A DNA stretch of 64,000 nt from Colius striatus (GCF_028858725.1 NC_084772.1:20127548-20191547); one strand, 5' to 3'. Positions 1 through 14,494 are shown, numbered from the stretch's first letter. Notes: generated by a model from the sequence alone, not told the origin. Numbers and translations: made by a program.

Positions 1-3000
1 CTCTTTCCATTAAATCTTCGGCGTCTACGTTTGAGGGAAAATGTTGTAAATTGGCAGCGACTCTACACTTGGTGACCAGGGTCAGTGCTCTGATTTCCAG
101 CCTCCCAAGCAGGCTCCTGGCTCTTTTTGAAATCCACCTCTGGAGCTGCTGCCTCTCCTTGCTCCACTCTTGCTCTTCACAAGGGAAAGAGAGGAGGAAA
201 ATCCTCTTGGAGGTGAACAGCAAAAACAAGCCAGAAATAAACTCAGCAAGCAGGAGGGAGCCTGTGCTAGGAAACAGCCACTCATGCCTTGGTGTCTGGC
301 AGCCCTGCAAGCTCCACACCATGCAGGAGCAGTGTTGGGGGCAGGGCTCCAAAGAAAACACCCCAAACTCACGTTCAAGTTCCTTTTCCTGATGCTTAGG
401 CTCATCTTCTAATACTAACACTTCTCCCACGGCCAGAGCCGAGTCGCACCCTCCCCATCCCAGAACCGCAAGCCTGGGAAGAGTAAAGGAGATGATTTGT
501 CCCACCTCAGTGCCCAAGCAGGACCCAGGATGATATTTGCTCAGCTGAGACCAATCACAACGTTATCAAAACATCTCCACATCTTCCATTTGAGAAGGTC
601 AGATGGAGTCTCTGTGGGTCCCATGGGGCAGGGCAAGATCAGTCTTGACTGGGAAGAGTGATGGTGACAAAGATGCTTCCTAGGAGGGTTCTTCCATCCC
701 ATAACCTCTGCATTGCTGGACCATGCTCTTCCTCAGTGGCAGATGACAAATGGAAGGAGTTATCCACTGCCTCCCTAGAATTCCCACCTGCAGCCAGGAG
801 AAACTGTTTGTCAGGGTATTTCTGACCATTTCAGGTATTTCATCCACCAAACAACATCTTGAATTTTGGGTCTAGGAAGTTTTCATTCACAGCAGTTTCA
901 TTTTCCATATCAGTGGAAGAGAACATTCATTCCATTAACTCTTGCATTGATTAGCACCTCTTTTTAATTACTTGGCAGCTTTTTTGACATTTCAAGGCCA
1001 AAGAGAGTTAAAATGATTAACAATCCAAAAAGCCATCTAAATGTGCATTTTGCTCACTAAATCTTTTCTTTTTCACTTTTTTTGTTTGCTCAAGGAGCAA
1101 GCCCCAAAGTGGATTATTCACACAAGCCTACGTGGAATGAGGGGAAAGAGAAACATTTCCTCTCTATCTGGTTGGAAAGCAAATGGCCCTTTGTATTCTG
1201 TGCATAGGATTAAATAAAAAATAAGGGAAAAATAAAGAAGCTAAATGCAAAATAAAGAAGATAAATATATCTCTGTCTACTGTACCACGAGGCAATATCA
1301 TGAGCTTTTATGTCTCTGGTGAAAAATGAAGCATCTTTGAAAGTTCGTTGCTGGACTTTCTGGGAAAGAGCTGTGAAAGCAAATGTAGCTGAAGTGCAGC
1401 GAGGTGCAGAGCACCACTGCTTAGAGACAGAGGTTGTAACAGATTCAGATTTAAAGACAACAGCTTTATTTTTCTATGGCCTTGAGGGGATTAAGATAGG
1501 AGTCCTGCCTCACCGCTGGAGATATAAATCCTGGAGGGTCACTTTGCAGTCATCCATCAAACGAGAGGAAGGGAGGAGGCAGAGTCATTTTCAGTAGTAA
1601 ATTTGGGGAAGAACAAGCACTAATGGCCTAAATTTAAGAAAGAAAAACATTGAGCTAAATTGTAGGAAATGCTTTATAATGGTGAGGTCAGGCAGACAAT
1701 GGAGAAACCTGTCAGGGGAGGTCAGGGGCTCTCCAATAATGGAGATGCTCACGGTGGGACTGAGGAGCCACAAAAAGGAGCTCTGCTGAAACAATCAACC
1801 CCTGAGCCCCTCCAACAGGGCTACCCCCACGGGGATGGTGTGTTCCCCAAACTCTGAGCTGCCCCCCTCCATGTGATGGAGCTTTTGTGGGAAATGCAAG
1901 GTTTCTGGCAAGCTTTCTGGCTCTCTCCCACCCATGAGCAAGGTGCAAGGGACAGCAGTGGCCACATCCCTCTCCCCTTCAAGCAGCAGCAATCAGCCCC
2001 AGCTGTTCCCCTTTCCAAAGGAAAACAGAGGCTGCCCCAAGAGGTGGGATCATCTGCAGAGAGAAGGGAGAAAGAAGCCTTTCAGCAGAGCCCTCCCACT
2101 AGGAAAAGGGGAGCATGATGGAGCAGGCGGAGGCTGAGCCCTGGGGCTCCATGTGGATCCAGCACAAGCCACTTTCTTAAGGCTGTCAGGTTGACTTCCT
2201 CCCAGCTCCTTGCACAGACACCTGTGGTCTGTTACACGACACGTCATTATATTTTTGCAACTTATGGTGTCCATCATCACCCTCAGGCAATCACTGTGGA
2301 GCCATGATAAATGATACACAGGCAGTTTATTATACACACTAAATCCTCTTCACTCGGTGGTCCAAGGGTTTACCCAATACATTTTATTCCTCTTCTGCTT
2401 GGATCTGTGTCTTGGATAAGTTTGATACCCTATAGCAAGTGCTGAATAGGTGCTGGAAAACATGCATTGCACCAAGCCTAATTGTTTCCTTATCATCTCC
2501 AACGAGAATCCTGTTAGCACTCTAATTTTTCTGCATTTCTAGAAAACCCACCCATGCTTAGAAATATTAACTAGCACAAGCAGGGAATGCCACTCTGACA
2601 GCCCAAAGCTCTCAGTAGAAAGCTGCTGGAGATCTGACAGCAACTGGAGGGGAAGGAAGGAGAGGCTGTGACAGTCAGGCGAGATCATAGGTGGCATTTA
2701 GGGAAAGCCAAAACGACTCAGTCCTGATGGAATATGACCACGCAGAGGCCAGTGTGCCAGGGGTTTAAAATAGAGATAATCAGCAACTCTGAGAAATTAA
2801 AACCCCTGTCTGTGGGTCTGGCCTGAAAGACAGCACAGGAACACCCATCTGTGCCCTCCCATCTGCCCTCTCCTCTGAGAGTCTTTCCTGCTTTGACGTG
2901 TTGTCCAAAAACACCTCTTGAAGTGGATTGTTGAGGGCAAGGGAGCGTTTCTAATGTACAAGGTGTAATTAAGTGCTGGTAACACGTAGCAGAGGGCACA

Positions 3001-6000
3001 ACTCAAAGAAACATAGACTCTTTCCTCCAAGTGCACCCTCTTGCACCTTCACAGCAGGTTTCCACCAGCCCTCTGGAGACAGCATTCCACAAACATCTCC
3101 CTCCTCACCCAGAAGTGAACAGGAAGGATTTTTTCCATGGCACCGCTGTCACTCAGGCATTTGGAAAGGCTGTTCCAAATTTTCCCCCTCCAGTACCAGG
3201 TCCTCACTGCCAGGGTGGTCCAAGATAAAGCCTGGTTTGAGAGAAGATGCCTGGTTGTGGTGTCTTGGCTGGGGAAGTCGGGGTAGTATGGAGGATGCTG
3301 AAGGACAAGGAATGCAGAATTATTGCAGGAGGTCATGGGAAGCTGAAGAGGATTGGATGGGATGTCAGGGAGGATTTTTGCAGCTGCTTTTGGACAAGCC
3401 AAGATCACAGAGAGGTTTCAGGGCACCAATGCTTTCAGTTCAGGTGCAGGCATAGAAATGGCTGGTTTTGCAGATGATAGGAGGTGAAAAAAGCCAAGCA
3501 GGCAGCACATTAACCAAGAGGCTGAGGAGAAAGGAGGAACTTCAGAGAAATGTCACCGTCTGCTGGACTAAAGGGCAGCTCTTTTCTCTCCAAGAGCTTT
3601 GTTTCTGTCCAGCTCCTGGGGGAGGAGAGTTGGCCTACATCTCCAGCAGTAACTTTGAGTAACTTCTCAGGAAACAGCTTATTTAGATAGCACTGCCTAT
3701 TCTTCAGAGGAGAGGATAGAAGAACATATTGCCTGTTACTAATGAATGGCTTTTCCACAGCTAATGAGGTTTACAGGGATGGATACTCCAAGGTCTTCAC
3801 AGTATCTCCGCTAATAGGATGAATTTGGAGCCAAGAAAGCATGGGGTTTTTTTTCACACAGGCTCCCTGATAGGAGAGAGTTAAATATCTTCTGTGGGTT
3901 TAATGGAAAATGAAGCAGGCATGACGCATCCGTTTAGGAGACTTTCTTCTTATCTCCAGGATCGAAACGAATTCCAGAGCTTGAAGACCAGAAACTGAGA
4001 GCAGGTCATTCACTGCCAACACATGCAGACAGGAGGAGTTCAGCTTGAACATTAAGCTAAAGGTTGGAGTCTCAATCCACTGCAAGAAATAGATTATTTC
4101 CACTAGCTGCAGTAGGAGCAGTTTTGAGCCTCGATTTCTCTACACGGCTTTGAAGTAAAGAAAAGCTTCAAGGAGAACCCATTAAAGCTGTTTTGGTTTC
4201 CAGGCTCCAGGCCTGCCAAAAGTTAACTGTTAGAAATCACAATGTACACAAATACTCCTTGCATGGGTAAGAGAAAGATTCAGATCATCACATGTTCATT
4301 GTAACCTTCTAGGTCAAGGATCTCTTACTAACGGGGATTGGTGGATTTGCCACCTGGTTTGGAAAAGGCTTAAGCAAAGCATTGCCAGAGACAATGAGAG
4401 ATGTTAAGGGAGGAAAAAAACAAAACCCCAAACTGCTCAGTTTGTGCACAACAGGAACTGATGCTCAGCCTTGCATCCAGGTTCCTCTTGCTACCTCAAT
4501 CCACAAAGCCATGCTTTTAGGAGCTGGTTTCATGTGAGCAGTATGTTTTAGGCGTGAACTGAGTTCAGACCCCAAACTCCAATCCCTGAGGGACCTGAGG
4601 GCTCTGGGCTAGGCTTCTTCTCTCAGATGTCTGGCTGCAAAGCAGACTTTAAGTCACCAAATCTCAATCATCCCTGAAAATGTGCCTCTGGCAGAGTCCA
4701 ACCCCCCACCACTGCTTTCACAGTCCAGCTCAGGAAGCGTCTCCCTGCTCAGTATTTTTATGTACAGCAATACTCAGCCAAGTCTCCTTTTTGCAAAGCA
4801 CAGTCACTCTGAAAGAAAGCAACCAAAACTTAAGAGCTTCTATCTTGAAGCAGTTGACTCCATATTCCAAGACAGGGTAAGCCTGTAACTCTAAATTGTT
4901 GGCTCTGGCAATTCTTGACACGGCTGGATTTTTGCTGCACATGGTTGAGCAGGTTTTTGTAATGTCATTTCTGATCAAGGTGCTTTTCAGTAACAACTTT
5001 CAGCATATTACAGGTCAAGGTTAAGAGGGAAAGGGAAATCACAAAGGGGAGGTGCTCTTGCTGCTGTTTGAGGTGGCAACAGCTACAAGAGAGGGGACTT
5101 GTTCCAAAATTAAAGGAGTGATTGTAATTCAGAGGAGCTGTTACAAGGCAAGGGCAAAGTAGCATTTGTGACACCTTTAGCAAATTACAACAATGTGCAG
5201 CTGCCTGGAAAAGAACCGAACACCAGCTCAAAAACCACCCCTGCCGAATTGATTCCAAACCATCAACTCCTTTGGTCCCCTCTGTTACAGGGAGGGATGG
5301 TTGTCTGTGCATTTGGGAAGCAGTTTCACTGAGTCTGGAAAATATCTTGCAAAGTAGGACCTGTCTCTCAGCAGAGTCAAAACTCACACAGACGTTTTGC
5401 TTGCGCTGGGCAGATTGAGATTGCTCCTGCCGTGTAACCCAAGCCACGCTGGCAGTTTGACTCTGCAGCAGCATCCTCTCCGAGTTAAGGAGACTCATGT
5501 GAAGAAGCTGAGCTTGCAGCTACTCATCACAACGGGGGGACTGAAAGGGATGACACAGGCTTTGCAAAGCAAAAAAGCCACCTTTCCTCACCCACAGTGA
5601 TGTGGAACAAACAGATCAGCTGTCTGAGCTCAACTCCCAGGCTAAGCTAACGGCGATGCGTTTAGCTGCATCAAATGGTTTCTTACCCTGTGAGACTGCA
5701 ATGTTTCATGACCTCTGAAGCATGGAAGACCAGCTTAAGAAACCAAAATGACAGCATCTCTCTGATTCATTCTCCTGTTCCAAAATATAAATAGAAACCA
5801 CCCTTTGGCCAGGCAGAGGCAGGATCCCATGATTTCCCAGGCTTTCATCCCTCAGGCTGGAACCAGAGGCTTCAAAAACCTGAAGAGCGAAAAGTACCCT
5901 CTGCTTTTAGGTGCTGGATTGTTTGGTTTCTTGTTCAGGACACTCTGAAGTTCCTTTTTTAAAATCTCAAGGACTTCCAGCTCCTGTTAATGTTATGCTG

Positions 6001-6757
6001 AGGTGTGACTGCTCGTGACTTTGGAGGAAGGTGACACTCTGGGGTGTCCACTCTTAAAAAGCAAGAAACTGCAACACAGGGCAAACCCATTGTAGCATAA
6101 ACCATTGCTCTATCAGCTCACCATTCTCAGAGGGGTGGGGTGGAATTGGTGGCTGGATTTGGAGCTGTAAAGTAAATCCAGCAGTGGGGCATTTTGGCTG
6201 GAGATTACTTCCCTGGCTCTATTGTTTAACACGTCCAGTCCTCCATGCACTTTGAGATGTGCTCAGCCCTAGGCAGTGAAAAAGGTTTCATTAACATTTT
6301 CTATTTGCTTACCTTTGTGCATCTGATTTCAGATGGAATCCCCAAAATGCCCCAGAGATGGAGAAAACCCAGACTTCATGGTGACTCCTGTCTTTTATGA
6401 ATCACAATAAAGAATTGATTGATCCTCTTTTGTATTTAGCATGGAGAAGTTGTTCAAGTCAAAGCTACTGCAGTGGCAGATGTGTTACCATCCACTTCTC
6501 TGTAATTAGAAGTGGAAGTCCTCCACTGGAGACGGCACAGGTCATGCCACTGTTTCCTCCTTAATCTGATCACTTGGCTGATGGATTATTACCATTGAGG
6601 TGGAATTATCAGTTAAACCTATTGAACACATAAAGGGACGATCATTGAAACAGAAGGATTGTCAAGAGAAGGAAAGAATGAGGTATAGCTGGCAAGGGAA
6701 AGCAGAATGACAGGTACAGCCCCAAGGAGGCAAACCAGTGGGTGGATGTCATTTAAT
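1..6757. other. unique DNA, no supported gene
   Basis: Stops are frequent in all frames and no frame is recognisable. A weak exon-like interval lies at 4729-4874, with acceptor CTGCTTTCACAG and donor AGG|GTAAGC, but nothing else supports it. The rest looks like intergenic or intronic bird sequence. Confidence 0.5.
1229..1260. repeat. short A-rich direct repeat
   Basis: AAAATAAAGAAG occurs at 1229-1240 and 1249-1260, 20 bases apart, in an A-rich tract. It is probably slippage. The copies also contain AATAAA, which should not be taken as a poly(A) signal without a gene. Confidence 0.5.
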
Positions 6758-6853
6758 ATCATAGAATCATAGAATGGTAGAGATTGGAAGGGACATTTAG
6801 AGATCATCTAGTCCAACCCCCCTGCAGAAGCAGGTTCACCTAGGTCAGGTTGC
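6758..6853 (-). mobile_element. CR1 LINE 3' end fragment
   Basis: It starts with the minus-strand CR1 terminus (TCATAGAATCATAGAATGG) and continues with the GGAAGGGACATTTAGAGATC and CCTGCAGAAGCAGGTTCACC blocks. It is cut short at its 5' side, as usual for CR1. It closely resembles the copy at 45490. Confidence 0.85.
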
Positions 6854-9800
6854 AAATAACAGAGAGTATTTAGAGATTGTATTAGATATGTGTGACTAGA
6901 TATATAACACTATAGATATAGTCTGTATAGATAATCCATAATGTGTATTTTATATGGTTTATATATTTTTATGTTTGTATATAAAAGTAAACAGACCATT
7001 AGAGTGGAAGAGGTTGTCCTCATTTTGAGAGAGGGCACCAATCTGGGCAGCCCACCATGGGTTACAGGGCAGAAATCCCCAATTCAACACCCAGTACCTG
7101 CTGCATTGGCATCCAGGGTACATGACTCACTTCCACTCACCCTGAGATGCTGAACACCTGGTGCCATTTCATCCCCAAACACACCCTGAAAATCATTTGG
7201 GCCTCAGTAAGCAAGATGCTTTCCTCAACAATCTGGCATTTGTGAAGTGCCTCACAGTGGTAATCTTTGGGTTTCTGGGATCACCTTACAACCACAATTG
7301 GATTTCAGAAGCATGCTGCAACAGTCTGACTCCCAGCATTGTACCAAGATGTTTTCTTAGCTGTGTTTTCTGTTTAGTCTGAGTTCCACATAGTTTAGGG
7401 TTTAGGGGGGGGAAAAAAAAAAGGCAAAAAATAAAATTTAGAAGTCCTCAGGTAGTTGAAACAACTTCTGTGGCTCACAGTACCCCGTGACACTGCCTTG
7501 CTCCCAGCCCTGCCACATTTAGGGGTTATTTGTCTCTGCTAGCCAGTCAGAGTGACATTAGCAGCATGGACTGCTGTGCTCAGTGCATGGCAGTGCCCTG
7601 GAAACCCTCCCATGTCCCCAGGGACTACTAGTATCCACCAGCAGCTCCCAGAAGCTCTTAGCCAGAGCAGGAGTCTTTGAGACAGCCAGGAAAGAACAAT
7701 CTCTGCCCAAATAGCCCCTAAAGGCATCCCCAGTGCCTCGAAGGATGCCCTTTCTGTATCAGAGGCAGCTAATGGCCAGAGCACTGACCTGGCCCTGAAC
7801 GGTGTCCCTTGGATGCCAGATGACCCTGGGGCAACATCCCCCTCCTGCTCCATGACCTGGTTTCCACGGGTGTAAAAGGCAGAGCTGACATTTAACCTCC
7901 TGTGAAGTGTTCCAAGTTCCGCTACGGAAAACGCTGCCTCGCTGCTTCAGCACTGCAGTGCAAACCAGGGGCATGGCTGCCCCTCACCTCAATCCCCTGC
8001 ATCCTTGGCCATGCCCAGGGGTGCTGCTGCCAGCCCAAAGTAAGACAGTGCAGAGCATTTCATCATCACTGACCAAAAACTACTGTACACACAGCTCTTC
8101 ACACAGCAGTTGATGGGAGACACAGCACAAATGTCTTGCCCAGGGAGGTACTTCAGATTCCAGCTGCTCAGAATATCACGTGTGCTTGTGAAAAGTTAAT
8201 CTTTCATGCCTTTTGCTGCCTGCAGCAGCTCTGATTTTTAAGGGAAAAAGCAAACCCAGACTTAAAAGCATTCTCCAGCAGCTCGCAGGTACATGGGGGA
8301 TTCCCAGCCCAGCAGGTTGAAAGTAGCACACACACAGAGCACAAAATGACCATTTCTGTCACCCAGGCAGAAATCCCACAGCCAGACCCCCATGCAATGC
8401 CCCAAGACAGATTAATCAACCCCTACCACAATCAGCCAAGGAAGACATTAAGTCCTCAGGCTGCCTGGGAATTGCTGGAAGCCGGGAACACCGGCACCAG
8501 CTGTAAAGTTCTAATTGACAATGACAGCAAAATTGGACAATATCCTCTCAAATTCTCCCTGTCAGCTCTGATGTGATTTAGGGATCACCAAGGACGAGCT
8601 CCCGCTACTGAGGCCACAGCTGGCAGGATGCAGAGGGAGGGCAGGGTGCTCCCTGGTAAAAGGGATGCAGCTTCTTCCCTGCCAGCACTATCCTTGCACA
8701 GGCATCTTTCATTTTGCCAGGCTGAGCTGGGACAGAAGAAATAGGTCATGGGATTAATTTGTACATACTGAGGCTATGTGAGGTAAGAGGTTGTCCCCAC
8801 TTGGTTTTGGAGGAAAAGAATCAAAACCTTTTGCTTTTGGGTCCATTTTCCCCTGGATCATAACTCTGCAGTGTGCTGCCAGGTGTGGTTTTGGTAACTG
8901 GAGTAAACACAGACCTGGCTGCACAAAAGCTTGCAACTCAAACTACTCTGATGAAAAAAATCCCTTGCAGGCTCCCAGAGAGTCCATGAGCAGCCACAAT
9001 TCTCATCTGTCTAGTCTGTGCTCCTGGTGCCTGTGAGCACCAGGACCCTCTTGGGCTCCTGAAAGACCACAAAGATGCTTTCTGCTTCAAATATCACCCA
9101 CTGGTGGAAAATACAGCTGCTGTCAGAGGAAGAAATGAAATTCGGACAAGGCAAGTGGAAGAAAAGGCATTTTGGAGAGCAGAAAGGACAGGTAAGTGGG
9201 AGAATTCAGCTAGGAAAGGATGCTTCCCCCAGCTGACACCTCTGTCTTCAACACTGGGCTTGGTGCCACCTTGCTGGCACCCACATCTTTATATACCACA
9301 GGCTCTGAGACCCCAGCAGGGAACAATGAGGAGATGCCATCAGCATCCCCAACAACCCTGTGCTGTAAAGCACCATCCTACAGGCCTGGGGAAAAACTTC
9401 AAACAGTCCCTAGGAGGAGGTTTGGAGGCTGATTTCAACCCATGGCCCTGCTCTCTTGCCTCCCCACTTTCCCTGGACCAAGCCTGTTGACAGGCTGGGA
9501 CGTTCAGAGCATGGGCTGTGTCTCCAGCTGCTTACGCACCCAAAGCACACCGCTGTTCCTTTTGCGTCATCCCCCCCTTTGCTGGCCCATCCTCCCTCCC
9601 CTGTACCCCCTGCTTTTCTCTCCCACAACCCTGAAAATGCCTTTATTTTTGGTTTTAAGAGCTGCCCCATTGTTCCTGGCAGGATGGGCAGAGCAGAGGG
9701 CCACACAATGCAAAGTACCCTTTTCTCAGGATGTACGTTGGTCATCCCAGGGCAGGAAAATGCTTACGATGGGGCTTCCTCAGCAAGTTGCCTTTGCTCC

Positions 9801-10694
9801 TCACCTTCCCTCCCCCTTCCCAGCAGACTCTCACACTGACCCTGGTTATCTGATTACCAGACACCTTTGGTAGGAGCTCACTGAAGGCATCCAAACCTTT
9901 GTGCACCATGCACAGCTTCATGCAAGATCCCACGAACGTTCAAAACCCACCGAGCTCTATCACCCTCCCTGGGTAAATGAACCTCTATCCCAAGACATGG
10001 CACTGGAAGAGTAACCCCCCACCAGCTCAAGACTGTTGTGCTCATCTCACCTGATGACAGCAGCCTCCATCCTTGATGATGTAGCTCGTGCAGGCGCCAG
10101 TGAAGTAAACGAGGGCAGGAACCCTTTCATCACTTGCCAGCCTTTGTCCCTGGATGCTTGTGAAACTCCTGGGCATCCTGAGCTCGAGGCCAGAACGAGT
10201 CTCCATCTGCTCAGCAGCCTGTGGAACAAAAGGCTTTCTGGGGGTGTGACCCTCATCCCCACACTGAGCTCTGGAATGCCATTAAGTGGATGTATATAGT
10301 TAGTTATTGATACCCAGTGGTTCAGAACAGAGTGCACAGCCACCCAGTGCAGCATCAGTCTCAGCTCATACATATCCTCCCTAGGGGCTTGTACAATGCA
10401 AAGCACTCACTCTCATCCCTCTCCCAGGCATCATTGCTCCACATAAACCCAGATCTGAAGCAGTTTTTTGCATCTGTCAGGCCTGAGGTCATATCCTAAA
10501 ATAGCTGGTGGTAAATTATCTGCAGTCATGATACCAATGACCCCCAGCCCATGCCTCATGCTGGGCTTCTGCCATCGTGTTCCTGTGTAAATTCCAGACA
10601 TCAGGTGTCTACCAGGGGCAAAACACAGCTCACGTTTTCTTCAATTTCAGTTGTGCTTCAGAGCTAAAGACATCTTTAGATAACTAGAACACTA
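6854..10694. other. unique DNA, no supported gene
   Basis: It starts with an AT-rich stretch (about 6890-6980) next to the CR1 fragment. A perfect donor-like CAG|GTAAGT sits at 9191, without a convincing acceptor in front. TTTAGGG-like bases at 7391-7412 are too short to be telomeric. Nothing else stands out. Confidence 0.5.
9022..9045. repeat. 9-bp hairpin, 6-nt loop
   Basis: TCCTGGTGC (9022-9030) is the exact inverse of GCACCAGGA (9037-9045). It is GC-rich and stable on paper, but there is no U-run after it and no gene beside it. Confidence 0.55.
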
Positions 10695-11000
10695 AGGGAG
10701 GACCTCAGCAACACTTGGAAGTACCTAAAGGGTGGGTGTCAGGAAGAGGAGGTGACACTTTGTTCTGTGGTGGCCAGTGACAGGACAAGGGGTAATGGGC
10801 ACAGGCTGGCAAAGGAGGAGAAACTCCTTTGGTGCTGAGGTGAGGGAGCCCTGGCCCAGGCTGCCCAGGAAGGGTGTGGAGGCTCCTTATAACCCAAACT
10901 CATGTCCCTGTGCCCTCTGAGCGAGGGGAACCTGTTTTAGCAGGGGGTTGGGCTGGAGGAGCTCTATAGGTCCCTTCAAGCACCTGCTATTCTATGATCT
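10695..11000 (+). mobile_element. CR1 LINE 3' fragment
   Basis: From a GGACCTCAGCAACACTT block through GTGGCCAGTGACAGGACAAG, GGCTGCCCAGGAAGG and GGAGGAGCTCTATAGG, it ends TATTCTATGATCT. It covers the end of ORF2 and the 3' tail with internal shortening. It is 5'-truncated, with stops throughout. Confidence 0.8.
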
Positions 11001-14000
11001 TGCAGAATTAGTTGTCAGTGGTGGTTATATCAGCCTTTCCAAAGGCCAAAAAACTATCTTCATGGGCAGGACACAGCCCACTTGCAGCAGTCAGTAATGT
11101 CAGTGTGTAGTAATATGAATTGTAAGATCTCATAAAGTTGTCTCAAGACCAAGCCCATCACAAAGACACCACAAAAATGCAGTGACTGTCTCAGTTTCTT
11201 CATGCTGTCACTGCTCTCCTCCACACTCATGCAGGATGCATTTCCTCAGGAGGATTTATTTCCACCTCGGGACTCATCCTTCTTCCCTCAACCACCCATC
11301 TCTTGTTCACATCTTACCTCACCTTCATCTCTGCATCACCACTGCTGCTGATGGCCACAGGGCCATCCTGTGGGAAGCCCTTGATATGATCGAGGCTTGA
11401 TCCCTGTTTGGGCCAGGGAATGCAAGCACAGATGAAACCACACAGTTCTTAAAAGGTCTCACTGACTTTATACAACCAAGTCACTTCTGTGGGTCTTTTG
11501 CAGGGGCTCCACACTCAAGACCTTCCTTCATTTTATGAGTAACAGGTCAGACCTACAGGGATGATGTCTCAGCAGAACTTCTAAGCCTGCCCCTGCCAAT
11601 GGCAAAGAACTGGTTAAAAACACAAAAGTGCTTTGAATCCTTTTTCCTCTGAGGCCTGAATGAGCCTTTGAGAGGAAAGTGCTTCTCAGGGTCCTGACAT
11701 CTGAATGTGTTGTTGAGGAAGAGGTGTGTATCACATGCCTAGTAATTCATTTGGGTTTGAAAGCTACAAGTGGTATTTTGAGTGACAATCTGCTTGCAGA
11801 GTCCATAAATACATGACATGATTTATCAGGCTTTGGTTAACATGGGAAACAACCCAAGAAAGGGATTTTGTAATTGTGGCTTTGCATTACACATTTAATG
11901 TATGTCCTGTCCAATCCATAAGCCTGAGGAAGAGGAGGTGTTTGAGGAGGGGGGGATCGTTCATCCCAGCACTGAAAAGCAAGATAACTCTGTGAGTTCA
12001 ATTAGCAACTTAACTTGCCATCTGTGGTTTCTTTTATTTGATTAAGTGGGTGCAACTGCCTGGTGGAGTTCCCAGGTTTTGGGGAGGAAGAGATGTTGGA
12101 GAGATGGAAGAAAGGAACCAGGAAAGTGATTCATTTTCTCAAGCTGTATTCGAAAGCTGAAGTAACCTGGAGAGGTCCTGGAGGGTGCAGGAGGCCAATA
12201 GACATGCTCAGGATGAAATGTACCTAACAGAGGATGGAAGTCACCAGCTCAGCAGTGCTCAAGATGCTCCTCAGGTTTCCTGCATAAAATTGCTTTGAAA
12301 GCAGAAAATATACAGTCAAAGGAAATAATTCATGGCAAGAGTTGGTGGAAACCTCTGAGTCAGGTCTAAAAAGCAGGGTAGATTTCCAGTGATGTACACA
12401 GGTCAGTTTGGACAGGCTGGAGAGGTCTTCTCTCACCCAGAAGAGTGGGAGCTCATCAGGTAACTCCCACTTCTCACTATGCCTTTAAACTTCAGTCTTT
12501 ACTCCCCAGCTAAACATATTTTGCTTGCAAAGCCACCAAAAAGAGTTGGATTTTGTCCACTTAACCATTCAAAATCACTCCACTGCTTCATGCTTTTGTG
12601 CACATGGAGTGGGATGGCTGCAAAAGAACACAGCAAAGAGGCTGGCTCAATCTTCCCTCGTTTGTTCTATTGCTGAGAAGAGATAAAACACATGGACATC
12701 CTTTGTGGTGTCTCAGACAAGTGCTGTAGCTGCTGGACCTTGGCTAAGCCATGGAAGGCAACAGCTTTGCAGGGATCTCATCCAAGGTTTGTCTTTTTTC
12801 TCAAGGCAAAACAAGAAGATATTCTAGAAACATCAAAGACTTTTGCAAGGAGAAAGAAAAGTTTCCATCCTGTGTTTGGTAGGAGCCAAACCTGTATCCT
12901 CATCCAGTGGGACTGGTGAGGGGCAAGGGTTAGAGGGGAAAGGCGCTGGGCTCAGGAGCCAAGCCTCAGGCAGAAGCGGAATCAAATGGCTGCCCACAGA
13001 AAGAACTGAGAAAAAAATCCAAAAGGAAGTTTCAGATCCCTTCTCATGACTCATGCCTGCAGCATTATTCACCAGAAATGATTCAAAAGGTCTCTCCTGG
13101 CCTGAGCAGCTCTTCCCCACCTCTGGAATTCCTGCGCATCCTGCCCGGCAGACCCCCAGCACCCGCCTCACTTCTGCCTCCTCTGCAGCACTGACCCCTC
13201 CAGGGCCAAAATAACCCAGGGGGAAAAAACCCCTCTCTGCTAGCTCTATGAGGAGAAAAAACAGGGTACCCTTGTTTTTAGTATCTATTCAGCTGCTTTA
13301 AAGAGCAGGAAATTTGGGCCATTTACTTGGACCATTGTATCTTCTGTTATTCATCAATTTTGGAAAACAGCCTCTAAAATTGTTTCCTGCTCCCCTTTCC
13401 CATGTAAATCACTCCAAGGTTCTGTGTTTTTGCTTAAAAAAAAAAAATCCCAGCTAAACATTCTGTTGTTCACAGCAATATTTTTTTTCACTTCATTCTA
13501 ATTTAGCAACTCTGTTGAGCTCTCCTTTCCCTAAAAGCCTGCAAACAGAGGAAGCAGTTCCTGCCCGAGGCTGCACGCAACCAGCAAATGCCACAGCTCA
13601 ATGGCTTTTTCCTGTCCCCTTTTAATGCTCTGTCAGCTCCCTCCAGTAAGGAAAGGGCATCAGTCAGTCCAGGGAATAATCCCCCCCTCCTGGAGAGTTT
13701 TCCAAGTGCTGACTCTGCTTTGGAATCTTTGGAGTGGATCTGGGTGATAGAAAAGGCTCTTGGCAGCCAGAGAGTGATGCTGCGCTTTGGCAATTGCAAG
13801 GCAGGTATTGCAATGCTCAGCTGCAAGGCTGGGGATAAAATCTGCATTGCATTTGTGAGTGGTTTTTTTCCAAACACAAGGGATCTCTCTAGTTTTTGGG
13901 GGTGATATATGCTAAGGCAAATAAAACTGAGGTATGAGCATAACCATTCCTGTCTCTATGCTATGCTCGTGAGCCCCTGTCTCAGGTACTTGCTGAAGGG

Positions 14001-14104
14001 AAGAGCCAAGGCTGGTGTAGATCAGGGAATCCCTTCTTATCTATGTGTGTAGGTGTTTCATCTGCCACTTCCCTTGAGGTCCTAACTTCAAGGGTCATCT
14101 GAAA
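11001..14104. other. unique DNA, no supported gene
   Basis: No frame or RNA gene is recognisable. There is an A12 run at 13436-13447. The interval lies between two CR1 fragments. Confidence 0.5.
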
Positions 14105-14494
14105 GCAGGAGAAGGAGAAGGCTGAAGGGAGACAGCAGCACTCTCTGCAACTCCCTGACAGGAGGCTGCAGGGAGCTGGGGGTCGGGCTCTACTCGCCAG
14201 TAACAAGTGACAGGACAAGAGGAAAGGAGCTCAAGTTGCCCCAGGGAAGGTTGAGGTTGGAGCTGAGGCAGAACTGTTTCCCTGAGAGGGGTGTGAGCCC
14301 CTGTGCCAGGCTGCCCAGGGAGCTGGGGGAGTGCCCAGCCCTGGAGGGATCCCACAGCCCTGGAGCTGAGGTGCTGAGGGCTGTGGGTCAGTGCTGGGCT
14401 GGGCAGGGTGAGGGGAGGGCTGGGACTGCAGCAGCTTCAAGGGCTTTGCCAACCAATACAATCCTGTGATACTCTGATTCCATCATTCTATGAT
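14105..14494 (+). mobile_element. CR1 LINE 3' fragment (subfamily A)
   Basis: It contains GGAGAAGGCTGAAGGGAGAC, GTGACAGGACAAGAGG, CAGGCTGCCCAGGGAGC and a terminal CATTCTATGATA. A plus-strand frame (Arg-Leu-Glu-Leu-Arg-Gln-Asn-Cys-Phe-Pro) is shared almost residue for residue with the copy at 46648, read there on the minus strand. That identifies both as the same CR1 subfamily. Confidence 0.85.

Noticed and set aside
7391..7412. TTTAGGG-like telomere motif
   Set aside because: Only about two units ending in a G run; the vertebrate telomere unit TTAGGG is not repeated.
14236..14469. 77-codon frame shared with a minus-strand frame at 46661-46861
   Set aside because: The similarity is real but reflects two copies of a CR1 LINE tail, not a gene family.
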